From contig JAHHTR010000044.1 in the NCBI GenBank assembly GCA_020024515.1, positions 1 through 15,904 of the forward strand: 15,904 bases of DNA, written 5' to 3'. The notes beneath the pieces were generated by a model. That model did no database searches. It was not told where the DNA came from and worked only from the letters and a program-made list of their open reading frames with translations. This document shows, piece after piece, positions 6,665 through 14,466 of this stretch (the first letter of the stretch is position 1; every line of letters starts with the position of its first letter). A program made the position numbers and the translations under genes. The DNA comes from Angelakisella sp. (lineage in GTDB: Bacteria > Bacillota > Clostridia > Oscillospirales > Ruminococcaceae).

Positions 6665-9401
6665 AAAAAATCCTCGTTATTATTTAAAAAATCTATTTTC
6701 TATACTTTTGGCATTTGGAATAATAGCTACCGGAGTACCTGCCTATGCAGAAACTCCAAAGAAAACAGAAGAAAGTAAAATTACTTATAGCAAAAATTGG
6801 CAAAATTTTTTTACCAAAAAGGTAAATAAACAGGAAATAAAAAAGGAAGTAAAAATAGACAGTAAAGAAGATTGGTTAAATTTAGCACAAGAATGTGTGT
6901 ATGACAGAGCCTCAGAGGGAATGAGGGTATCTTTAAACACAGACTTGCAGTTTGAAAAAGATGAATTTAAACCTATCCCTACATTTAGCGGTGTATTTGA
7001 TGGTAATAATCATACAATTACTTTTATATATACTGAGCCAAATTCTCAACAAGGGTTATTTAGATATGTTGAAGAAACAGGTGTTGTAAGAAATTTGACA
7101 AGTAATGGTTATTTTATGCCAAGCTCAAAAGATGAGTATATTGCGGGAATAGCTGCGGTTAATCGAGGATTAATAGAAAATTGTACTTTTATAGGTTCTA
7201 TCGTTGCCGAAAATTATGTTGGTGGTATAGCAGCACTTAATGAATTAAAGGGGCAAATTATAAGTTGTTCATCAAAAGGTGCTATACAGGGAACTCACTA
7301 TACCGGTGGTATTGTAGGAAAAAATGAGGGGGATATAGCTGCATGTGAAAATATAAGCAGTGTAAATACATCTGTGCGTGACATAAAGCCTCATTTAAAC
7401 GGTATAAAGCTTGATGAACAGCTTAATCAAATAGAGAAAGTTGCTGTTCATACAGATACAGGTGGTATAGCAGGCTTTAACAGTGGAAGAATTTTTAATT
7501 CATTAAACAGACATACAATAGGCTATATTCATGTTGGATATAATGTTGGTGGTATTGCGGGGAGACAGACAGGATATATATATCAGTGCCACAATGATGA
7601 AAAAATTATCGGCAGAAAAGATGTTGGCGGTATTGTGGGACAGGCAGAGCCATATTTATCAATAGAATACTATCAAGATATTTTGCAAAAGTTAAATAAT
7701 GAATTAAATGTATTGCAAAGTAAATGTACAGCCTTGACAAATGATATAAATATTACAAGCAGAAAGTTAAATGATAATGTAAGCGGTATACATAAAAGTT
7801 TGGCTTATTCGCAAAGACAGATGTCCGAAATAGTGGATTTTTTAAGAAATATAGAAAAAATAGAAGATTTTGATAAAGATTATATTATATTGCGTATTGA
7901 AAGAGCTGTTGATGGTTTACAAAGTGCAAATGATGGGTTATTTAAATTACAATATGAACTAGACGACGGCAGAAGTGCAATTATTAATGATATACATGCT
8001 ATCAATAATCAAATAACTAATATAAGAAGTGTGATGAGTCAAACCAAATCAGAAATTTTGGAAAAAGAGAGAAATTTTATTATTGATATTTCTGATGTAA
8101 AAAGTAATAAAGAAGAACCGGGAAAAATATCAGAATGTATAAATTTCGGTGAAATTGAAGCTGATACGAATGTTGGCGGTATAGTGGGTAATATGTCAAT
8201 AGAATATGACGTAGACCCTGAGAAAGATTTTAATGAAGTAAATGACAGAACATTGAATTCTGAAAGATATGCAAGAAATATAATTATAGGTTGTACAAAT
8301 AACGGAAATATCACAGGTAAAAAGGAAAATATCGGTGGTATATGTGGTATGGTACATATGGGAGCTATTATTGATAGTGCATCATTCTGTAAAGTAGAAA
8401 GTACGGACGGTGGTTTTGTTGGTGGTATAGTAGGTATTAGTGAGGGTACAGTAAGAGATTGCAAGGTATTGTCAGATATAAAAGGTATAAATAATATAGG
8501 TGGTATTGCAGGACAAGGCAAAAATATTATTAACAATACCGTAATGACAAGACTTGATTGTGAAAAAGCTTTTTTGGGTACTATTGCAGGCAGTTTGTAT
8601 GAAGAAAGTAATGTGCAGGGAAATATTTTCTGCGATGAGGGAATGGGTGCTGTCAATAACGTAACTTATCATACACAAGCAGTACCTTTAAAATATAATG
8701 ATTTTGTCACTCAAAATACTGTTACAGATGAATTTAAGAATTTTAAACTTAGATTTATTGCAGACCAGAAACTTATTGCGGAATATGACTTTAACTATGG
8801 CGATACAATAAAAAATCTTCCAAAAATTCCTGAGAAAAATGGATATTATGCAAAATGGGAAAAAGAAGAATTTGTGAATACTATTCGCAGTGAAGATGTA
8901 GACGCATTATATATTAAATGGTTAAATACAGTAGAGAGTAAAGCAAAAACAGAAGAAGGGCTACCTCTTGTTCTCGCAGAAGGCGAATTCTATGACGATA
9001 CATATATAGACCTTATAAATACAGATAAGCCGACAATGCAAGAAGGAGAAGAACTGCTGATTAATAACAAAGTATCGATAGTTTCAAAGTATGATAAAAA
9101 CTATGATATAATATTACTTCATATTTATGCTGCAGATGTAAGCAAGAATATAAAGGTTTTGTTAAACAGTGGTAATGGTTATAGTGAAGTACCGTATACC
9201 ATTGATGGACAATATCTTTTGTTTGAGGCAAATAACGGTGATAGTTTTGCGGTAATAAAAGAGCCGATTGACTATACACCTATTATGGCAAGTTGTGTTG
9301 TAGGTGGTTCTGTACTTATTGCTTTGATAATTATCCTTATTGTAAGAAAGATAATTAAAAAGAAAAAAAACATGACAACAAAAAAATCAAATAAAAAATA
9401 A
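6651..9401 (+). CDS. Secreted membrane-anchored GLUG-repeat protein with central coiled coil
   Basis: The 916-residue product starts with a signal peptide (1-33, probable cleavage AYA|ET). A GLUG-type N-terminal segment follows (62-150; FSGVFDGNNHTITF, GLFRYVEE). Glycine-rich repeats of the form VGGIAG number five at about 160-338 and at least four more at about 490-690, as in GLUG beta-helical surface proteins. Between the two sets lies a roughly 140-residue helical, heptad-like segment (340-480), giving a beta/coiled-coil/beta plan. A stretch at about 705-745 (FNYGDTIKNLP...GYYAKWEKEEF) resembles Listeria-Bacteroides surface repeats. A TM helix (about 880-903) with a Lys-rich tail ends the protein, and there is no LPXTG-like motif. 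The ATG at 6651 is chosen because AAGGAG lies nine bases upstream and a signal peptide begins there. Coupling to the transporter suggests an extracellular partner or adaptor for it. No function is established. Confidence 0.85.
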   Translation: MKINKKNPRYYLKNLFSILLAFGIIATGVPAYAETPKKTEESKITYSKNWQNFFTKKVNKQEIKKEVKIDSKEDWLNLAQECVYDRASEGMRVSLNTDLQFEKDEFKPIPTFSGVFDGNNHTITFIYTEPNSQQGLFRYVEETGVVRNLTSNGYFMPSSKDEYIAGIAAVNRGLIENCTFIGSIVAENYVGGIAALNELKGQIISCSSKGAIQGTHYTGGIVGKNEGDIAACENISSVNTSVRDIKPHLNGIKLDEQLNQIEKVAVHTDTGGIAGFNSGRIFNSLNRHTIGYIHVGYNVGGIAGRQTGYIYQCHNDEKIIGRKDVGGIVGQAEPYLSIEYYQDILQKLNNELNVLQSKCTALTNDINITSRKLNDNVSGIHKSLAYSQRQMSEIVDFLRNIEKIEDFDKDYIILRIERAVDGLQSANDGLFKLQYELDDGRSAIINDIHAINNQITNIRSVMSQTKSEILEKERNFIIDISDVKSNKEEPGKISECINFGEIEADTNVGGIVGNMSIEYDVDPEKDFNEVNDRTLNSERYARNIIIGCTNNGNITGKKENIGGICGMVHMGAIIDSASFCKVESTDGGFVGGIVGISEGTVRDCKVLSDIKGINNIGGIAGQGKNIINNTVMTRLDCEKAFLGTIAGSLYEESNVQGNIFCDEGMGAVNNVTYHTQAVPLKYNDFVTQNTVTDEFKNFKLRFIADQKLIAEYDFNYGDTIKNLPKIPEKNGYYAKWEKEEFVNTIRSEDVDALYIKWLNTVESKAKTEEGLPLVLAEGEFYDDTYIDLINTDKPTMQEGEELLINNKVSIVSKYDKNYDIILLHIYAADVSKNIKVLLNSGNGYSEVPYTIDGQYLLFEANNGDSFAVIKEPIDYTPIMASCVVGGSVLIALIIILIVRKIIKKKKNMTTKKSNKK

Positions 9402-9431
9402 TAAATAAAAATACTCTGCAATATAACCCGA

Positions 9432-9487
9432 ACCGACCTTCAAAAGTTAGACTAAAAAAGTTTAATGGATAGGAGGTCGGTATTTTT
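9432..9487 (+). terminator. Hairpin after the GLUG gene, likely terminator with IS-end-like loop
   Basis: ACCGACCTTC (9432-9441) pairs with GGAGGTCGGT (9472-9481) over ten base pairs including one G-T pair. A T-rich tract (ATTTTTATTT) follows on the plus strand, which fits a terminator for the transporter-GLUG unit. The 30-base loop is unusually long and contains CAAAAGTTAGACT, which resembles the ends of IS3-family elements. The right arm looks like a ribosome binding site. It directly abuts the sortase stop codon. Confidence 0.55.
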
Positions 9488-10361
9488 ATTTATATAGTAG
9501 TTCCCATAATAAAGGCATTTTGGCATTTGGGTTATGTGAATAATTGGGAGAGAGAATTTTTGTTTCTTCATCGGAAATAAGTTTTGCCACAGCTACTATT
9601 CTTTGTGTGGAAAATTCATATCCGCAAGTAGAAAGCAGAATTAAACTGTCTTGTGTATTAAACTCAATATTGCTGCGCAGTAGAGCACGTTTTTTGATTT
9701 CATCGATAAAATTTTGCTTGTCTTTATTGTCAGTAGTCAAAAACAAATTATGATAGTTAAAATAGTCTTTACTGTTTTCATCAATATCTGTAACAAAAAC
9801 TGTACACAGGACATAACTACGGTTTCCATATATTGTATTAAAGTTTATAAATGGATATTTTGTGGCATAATCAGATTTTTTCAGTTTTTCTATTTCATAA
9901 AACATTTCTTTGCTGTAATTATAGTTATGTCCATAAAGCATTTGGGTTTCATTTGTAAATTCTGGATTGTTTCTGAAATCCATAAATACAGTTCCACGCT
10001 TGTCTTTTTTACCATAAAAATCCATGTCAAGATATTTTGTGTTGTTGTTGGTTTTGACTACCGGTAGTTTGGTTTCTCCTATATTTAGCCATCCGATAAA
10101 TTCGGGATTTATTTTTAAAAATTCTTGTAACTGTATATCTATTTCTTCTGTACTGTTTTGTGTATTAAGATTTTGCTCAAACAGTTCTATTAACATTTGA
10201 TTTTTTGTACTGCTGATTTTTGCCAATACTAAGTTTTGTATAATAAAAATTATGCACCACAAAAAAATAATTATAAACAGAGTAAAGAGTAAAAACCGAA
10301 TTTTTTTATTTTTTTCACAGTTTTGCGTGTCGTTTGTTGAATTATTATTATTTTTTTTCAT
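9486..10361 (-). CDS. srtB: Class B sortase
   Basis: Sortases are membrane-anchored cysteine transpeptidases on the outer face of the membrane that join surface proteins to peptidoglycan. The 291-residue product has an N-terminal TM helix (about 22-45). The sortase barrel carries the catalytic His in LYGHNYN (H145), the Cys in LLSTCGY (C246) and the Arg eight residues later (R254). The DFRNNPEF segment and spacing are typical of class B. It lies 23 bases after the LCP-like gene and is preceded by AAAGG about 12 bases before the ATG, so the two are probably one transcript. No substrate with an obvious NPxTN or SPxTG sorting signal is in the window. Active-site residues are complete, so it should be functional. 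Confidence 0.93.
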   Translation of the reverse strand: MKKNNNNSTNDTQNCEKNKKIRFLLFTLFIIIFLWCIIFIIQNLVLAKISSTKNQMLIELFEQNLNTQNSTEEIDIQLQEFLKINPEFIGWLNIGETKLPVVKTNNNTKYLDMDFYGKKDKRGTVFMDFRNNPEFTNETQMLYGHNYNYSKEMFYEIEKLKKSDYATKYPFINFNTIYGNRSYVLCTVFVTDIDENSKDYFNYHNLFLTTDNKDKQNFIDEIKKRALLRSNIEFNTQDSLILLSTCGYEFSTQRIVAVAKLISDEETKILSPNYSHNPNAKMPLLWELLYK

Positions 10362-10384
10362 TAAAATAAATTACCTTTAAATAT

Positions 10385-11344
10385 TTAACCGTAAACAGAT
10401 TTTATACGATTTACAGCATCTTGAGTTAATAAAAAATATGTGTAGTCTTGACTTAATTCACCGTCAATGTATGTTGCAAGTATTGTTCTGTCGTTTTGAT
10501 TAATAATATAGTTAAGTGCATCAATATGTGTTTCAATATCAAGACTGGATATATTTGTGTCAAAATAATCAAAAAAAGGTGTTAAGATATCTAAATTATG
10601 ATTTTTGCTTTTATTTAATATAAGATTATTAAGAAAGGCTACTGTAACCATTGTTCCTAGGTCGCTTCTTTCTTGTTCACCACCTAGATATGCCGGATAA
10701 AACAGTATATCACAGAGATTTCTGCCATTAAGTTCTGTCATGCCTTTGGCGAGAGATACGTGTCTGCGGTGATGAGGATAGTTAAGTGTAGCTTGTACAT
10801 TGTATAAAAAAGAACCTGTTTTTGATGTAAAGTTATCTATATCTTTATAGTAAAGAGTTCCGTATCTGTCTATATTTATATCAAAAAATTTTGAAACTCC
10901 TTTTGCAGTGTATGCTGTACCGCCTTTTTTGAAGAAGTCGTTTGGGCAAAGTTCATCATAGTCAGAGAAAATATAACTGTTTGGTGGGATTAATGTTACG
11001 GAAATGTATCCTTTATCAGGCAAGAATCCAAGTAACATATATACTTCCGGTAAGATGTTTTCATTTTCGCTGATAGTTAAAAGTATGTTCATTCTATCGT
11101 CTTTTGTCGGAGAATTATAACTTTTCTTTGGAATATCAGCAGTGCCTATAACAGCTGTTTTATCATTTGGTTTTGGAATAAAAGTTGTTGCAAAGATAAC
11201 GGTAATACACAAAAAAGTAATCATAAAAGCCACAATAAAACTCCGAAAGTGCTCAAAGAAAGTTAATTTATTCAGATTTTCGGGATTTTCCTTTCTGTTT
11301 TGGTATCGTTTTATTGCATCTAAATTGTTAAAATTATTATCCAT
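10385..11344 (-). CDS. Membrane-anchored LCP-like protein, catalytic motifs degenerate
   Basis: The 319-residue product has a cytoplasmic N-terminus, one TM helix (about 33-55) and an extracytoplasmic domain. The order of segments there recalls LytR-CpsA-Psr proteins, which attach wall polymers to peptidoglycan. The NILLTISENE strand and ISVTLIPPNSYI correspond to the LCP segment that normally ends in SIPRDTYV. GVSKFFDINIDRY, LNGRNLCDILFYP and ERSDLGTMV correspond to the conserved C-terminal half. The Arg-Asp of the PRD motif is Pro-Asn, and the RxxRQ-type arginines are not recognisable, so ordinary LCP catalysis looks unlikely. GGAG lies seven bases before the ATG. It is the first gene of a pair with the class B sortase. 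An unrelated clostridial envelope protein is a possible alternative. Confidence 0.6.
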   Translation of the reverse strand: MDNNFNNLDAIKRYQNRKENPENLNKLTFFEHFRSFIVAFMITFLCITVIFATTFIPKPNDKTAVIGTADIPKKSYNSPTKDDRMNILLTISENENILPEVYMLLGFLPDKGYISVTLIPPNSYIFSDYDELCPNDFFKKGGTAYTAKGVSKFFDINIDRYGTLYYKDIDNFTSKTGSFLYNVQATLNYPHHRRHVSLAKGMTELNGRNLCDILFYPAYLGGEQERSDLGTMVTVAFLNNLILNKSKNHNLDILTPFFDYFDTNISSLDIETHIDALNYIINQNDRTILATYIDGELSQDYTYFLLTQDAVNRIKSVYG

Positions 11345-11387
11345 AAAATGTCTCCTTTAAAATATACATTTTACAATATTATTGTAT

Positions 11388-11415
11388 ATTATAAATATTT
11401 GTATTATTTTGTCTA
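11388..11415 (-). promoter_or_regulatory. Probable promoter of the LCP-like/sortase pair
   Basis: On the minus strand, TAGACA (11415-11410) precedes TATAAT (11393-11388) with a 16-base spacer, close to sigma-A consensus. A small palindrome, ACAATA-T-TATTGT (11373-11385), falls at the predicted start site and could be an operator. Confidence 0.6.
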
Positions 11416-11495
11416 GGTAACTATAAAACAAAACATAATTTCTATAATAATTATTGACGTTATTAAAAAAAAAATTCATAAATTAAGTTTTTCTC

Positions 11496-11524
11496 TTTTC
11501 ATAGATATGTTATTATGCTATAAT
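11496..11524 (+). promoter_or_regulatory. Probable extended -10 promoter of lepA-tetR
   Basis: A consensus TATAAT (11519-11524) with TG one base upstream has a partial -35, TTTTCA (11496-11501), at 17 bases. This leaves a leader of about 65 bases before lepA. A second candidate further upstream is TTGACG (11454-11459) with CATAAA (11477-11482), also at 17 bases. Confidence 0.55.
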
Positions 11525-11528
11525 AACA
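11508..11528. promoter_or_regulatory. Palindromic operator candidate over the lepA -10
   Basis: TGTTATTA (11508-11515) and TAATAACA (11521-11528) form a perfect eight-base inverted repeat around a five-base centre, covering the -10 element. Size and position fit a repressor site. The TetR-family protein encoded after lepA is the obvious candidate ligand, which is an inference. Confidence 0.45.
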
Positions 11529-11597
11529 GTCGTGATATAACATAATAAAATGGGGAAGTACGGAATTTATTATGAAAAATAGCATAGGAGGAGATAT

Positions 11598-13412
11598 ATG
11601 TCATTCCCAAAAGAGAATATAAGAAATTTTTGTATAATTGCACATATTGACCATGGCAAAAGTACACTTGCAGACAGAATACTTGAACAAACACAGACAG
11701 TTGCCAGTCGTAATATGGAAAACCAACTACTGGATAATATGGATATAGAGCGTGAAAGAGGTATAACAATAAAGGCACGTGCAGTAAGACTTAACTATAA
11801 GGCCGATAACGGACAAGACTATCAATTTAATTTGATTGATACGCCTGGACACGTTGACTTTCATTATGAAGTATCTCGTTCTTTGGCAGCTTGCGAGGGT
11901 GCGGTGCTTGTTGTTGATGCTTCACAGGGAATAGAGGCGCAGACTCTTGCAAACACATATCTTGCTGTTGACCATGACCTTGAAATAGTTCCTGTTATAA
12001 ATAAAATAGATTTGCCGGCTGCCGATCCGGACAGAGTATGCAATGAGATAGAAGATGTTATAGGAATACCTGCTATGGACGCACCAAGAATATCGGCAAA
12101 GGTTGGATTGAATATTCACGAAGTGCTTGAAAGAATAGTGCAAGATGTGCCACCACCCAAAAATGCCGATGATGATGCTCCTTTAAAGGCTCTTATATTT
12201 GATAGCTATTATGACAGTTATAAGGGTGTTATAGTTTATTTTAGAGTTATGCAAGGAAAGATAAAACCGGGTATGACAGTAAAAATGATGTCAACAGGTG
12301 CTGAATTTACCGTAGTGGAAACAGGTAGTATGGGTGCGGATAAGCTGATACCGATGAATGAGGTATGTGCGGGTGAAGTAGGATACTTTGCGGCAAGTAT
12401 CAAAACTGTACGTGAAACACGTGTCGGTGATACAATTACAGAGGCAAGTAATCCTGCAACAGAGCCTTTGAAAGGTTACAGAAACATTAATCCTATGGTA
12501 TTTTGTGGTATATATCCAATGGATGGTGCAAAATACGGTGATTTGCGAGAGTCTTTGGAAAAATTGCAGTTAAATGATGCTGCGCTTACTTTTGAGCCTG
12601 AAACATCTGTGGCTCTTGGTTTCGGTTTCCGTTGTGGCTTCTTGGGACTATTACACATGGAAATTATACAAGAGAGACTGGAAAGAGAGTATAATTTGGA
12701 TATTATAACAACTGCTCCGAGCGTTGTATATAAGATAACATTAAATGACGGACGAACAATAGAAATAGATAACCCAACAAACTATCCTGACGCCGGCACA
12801 ATAGCATCAGCACAAGAACCGTTTGTAAAGGCAAGTATATTTTCACCTGCAACATATATCGGCAGCATAATGGAGCTTTGTCAAGAGAGACGTGGTATAT
12901 ATAAAGATACACGTTATCTTGATACAGATAGGGTAGAGTTACACTATGATTTGCCACTTAATGAAATAGTTTATGACTTCTTTGATGCGTTAAAGAGTCG
13001 TACAAAAGGTTATGCCTCATTTGACTATGAGTTGTCGGATTACAGACCTTCAAAACTTGTAAAACTTGATATACTGCTAAACGGCGATTTGATAGATGCG
13101 CTTTCATTTATTGTATTTGCTGATAATGCATATACACGTGCAAGAAAGATGGCGGAAAAACTAAAAGAACATATACCAAGACAGCTATTTGAAGTGCCTA
13201 TACAGGCAGCTGTAGGTGGTAAGGTCATTGCACGTGAAACAGTAAAAGCTATGCGTAAAGACGTACTTGCAAAATGTTATGGTGGTGACATAACACGTAA
13301 GAAGAAACTTCTTGAAAAACAAAAAGAAGGTAAAAAACGTATGCGTCAGTTGGGTAGTGTAGAAGTTCCGCAAGAGGCATTTATGGCAGTACTTAAACTT
13401 GATGATGAATAA
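11598..13412 (+). CDS. lepA: Elongation factor 4 (LepA), ribosomal back-translocase GTPase
   Basis: EF4/LepA is a translational GTPase that binds the ribosome and affects translocation and initiation, especially under stress. The 604-residue length is standard. The G-domain motifs are AHIDHGKST (15-23), ERGITIKA (switch I), DTPGH (81-85) and NKID (135-138). The LepA-specific C-terminal domain ends with YGGDITRKKKLLEKQKEGKKR and GSVEVPQEAFMAVL. AGGAGG lies six bases before the ATG, a very strong binding site. The hemW gene that often follows lepA in Firmicutes is absent. Instead a TetR-family gene follows after 59 bases with no terminator between, so the two are likely cotranscribed. Confidence 0.97.
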   Translation: MSFPKENIRNFCIIAHIDHGKSTLADRILEQTQTVASRNMENQLLDNMDIERERGITIKARAVRLNYKADNGQDYQFNLIDTPGHVDFHYEVSRSLAACEGAVLVVDASQGIEAQTLANTYLAVDHDLEIVPVINKIDLPAADPDRVCNEIEDVIGIPAMDAPRISAKVGLNIHEVLERIVQDVPPPKNADDDAPLKALIFDSYYDSYKGVIVYFRVMQGKIKPGMTVKMMSTGAEFTVVETGSMGADKLIPMNEVCAGEVGYFAASIKTVRETRVGDTITEASNPATEPLKGYRNINPMVFCGIYPMDGAKYGDLRESLEKLQLNDAALTFEPETSVALGFGFRCGFLGLLHMEIIQERLEREYNLDIITTAPSVVYKITLNDGRTIEIDNPTNYPDAGTIASAQEPFVKASIFSPATYIGSIMELCQERRGIYKDTRYLDTDRVELHYDLPLNEIVYDFFDALKSRTKGYASFDYELSDYRPSKLVKLDILLNGDLIDALSFIVFADNAYTRARKMAEKLKEHIPRQLFEVPIQAAVGGKVIARETVKAMRKDVLAKCYGGDITRKKKLLEKQKEGKKRMRQLGSVEVPQEAFMAVLKLDDE

Positions 13413-13471
13413 AAAATACAAAAAGACAATATAAATCGGACAAAGTATAAAAGATAAGGAGTGTTTTTTTT

Positions 13472-14098
13472 TTGGCTGCTAAAACGAAATTGAGTCCTGA
13501 GGACATAGTGGCTGCGGCATTGGAAGTAATAAGACAGCAGGGGGAAGAAAAGTTCTCGGCACGAGAAGTTGCAAAAAAATTAGGCTGTTCTACACAACCC
13601 ATTATTTATAATTTTACAAATATGGAAACACTAAAACAGGCTACTCTTTGTGAGGCTGACAGATTTCATACCGAATATATTGTAAGACATTTGCAAGAAA
13701 AAGGTGGTTCAATACAACAACTGGCTTTATCACATATAGAATTTGCAAGAGATGAACAGAATTTGTTTAGATTTCTGTTTTTAAATGGCAGACATAATCA
13801 AATGAAAGAGAATAAACCACAACTGTTATCCTCGAAAGAAGGAAACGCATTTACTGAGATGACAGCAAAGATAACAGGTTTAAGGTTAGAGTATGCAACA
13901 AGACTTTTTACTTCTATGTGGTGGATGGTTCATGGTATAGCCACAATGGTTGCAACAGATATGTGTTATTATAGTAATGAACAGATTATACAGCAATTAA
14001 GAATTACCTTTCATGCACTGAAAAATCATTTGAGACAACAAGAAATGCTTACTGAAAATAGGCAAAAAGAAAAAACTGACCTTCCAAGGTTAAAATAA
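13472..14098 (+). CDS. TetR-family transcriptional regulator (WHG-type C-terminus)
   Basis: The 208-residue product has an N-terminal TetR helix-turn-helix (about 8-52; FSAREVAKKLGCSTQPIIYNF). Its ligand-binding domain ends with the W-x3-H-G signature (W150, H154, G155) of the WHG subfamily. Such proteins are usually homodimeric repressors released by small molecules. The start is TTG at 13472, with AAGGAG (13456-13461) ten bases upstream. The spacer is mostly a run of ten Ts that extends into the start codon. It follows lepA closely and ends at a strong terminator. Autoregulation through the palindrome upstream of lepA, or control of the RND pair, are possible targets; neither is shown. Confidence 0.9.
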   Translation: MAAKTKLSPEDIVAAALEVIRQQGEEKFSAREVAKKLGCSTQPIIYNFTNMETLKQATLCEADRFHTEYIVRHLQEKGGSIQQLALSHIEFARDEQNLFRFLFLNGRHNQMKENKPQLLSSKEGNAFTEMTAKITGLRLEYATRLFTSMWWMVHGIATMVATDMCYYSNEQIIQQLRITFHALKNHLRQQEMLTENRQKEKTDLPRLK

Positions 14099-14100
14099 TA

Positions 14101-14155
14101 ATGAGTAGTTACAGTAATCTATAATGATTAATGTAACTACTCATTTTATATTTTA
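14101..14155. terminator. Bidirectional terminator between tetR and the Spo0E-like gene
   Basis: A 13-base perfect stem (ATGAGTAGTTACA 14101-14113 with 14132-14144) continues as TAATC/GATTA (14115-14119 with 14126-14130) after one mismatched pair. The apical loop has six bases. T-rich sequence follows on the plus strand, and TATTATTTTAA follows on the minus strand. It sits between convergent genes and can serve both. Confidence 0.85.
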
Positions 14156-14217
14156 TATTCAGTAAAATGGAAATTAATAATACTATGTAATGTTGTTTTG
14201 ATTAATGAAAATATATT

Positions 14218-14412
14218 TTATTTATATATAAGTTGTTGAAGTTTTTTTATTTTTTCAAAGTCATTATCAATACTGCTGCTTAATGCAACAAGTTCTTCAT
14301 TGTTAAACGGAATACCTTCATACAATTTAAGTTTAAGTAACATTTTTTTCTTCCAAATAGAATACCATAATTTTCTAATTTTCTTTCTTGTCAAAAGTAA
14401 TTTTACTTTCAT
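14218..14412 (-). CDS. Small protein, probable Spo0E-like aspartyl-phosphate phosphatase
   Basis: Spo0E-family proteins are small helical hairpins that dephosphorylate Spo0A-phosphate and delay sporulation. This 64-residue product has a basic first helix (1-30), a turn with GIPFNNEE, and a second helix containing SSSID (45-49). That segment aligns by eye with the family's SQELD motif. The Gln and Glu of the motif are not conserved, so the family call is moderate. The gene looks real: GAGG lies six bases before the ATG, a promoter-like -10 and a Spo0A-box match lie upstream, and a shared terminator lies downstream. Otherwise it would be a small hypothetical protein. Confidence 0.55.
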   Translation of the reverse strand: MKVKLLLTRKKIRKLWYSIWKKKMLLKLKLYEGIPFNNEELVALSSSIDNDFEKIKKLQQLIYK

Positions 14413-14466
14413 CTTACACCTCTTTTGATTTGATTGTTTATTTGATTTTTTCCCATTTACGCACTA

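Noticed and set aside
8039..8656. 205-residue open frame antisense to the GLUG gene
   Set aside because: It is rich in Pro/Ser/Ile/Leu as the complement of Gly-rich repeats would be, has no ribosome binding site or family signature, and lies wholly inside a convincing gene.
9278..9398. Possible cell-wall sorting signal at the end of the GLUG protein
   Set aside because: A TM helix and Lys-rich tail are present, but no LPXTG, NPxTN or SPxTG-like motif precedes them, so simple membrane anchoring is the better reading.
9714..10067. 117-residue plus-strand frame inside the sortase gene
   Set aside because: Opposite strand of a clearly functional sortase with all catalytic residues; no recognisable domain.
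14161..14172. AGTAAAATGGAA repeated at 15839-15850
   Set aside because: Twelve shared bases in very AT-rich intergenic DNA with no further flanking identity; chance is sufficient.
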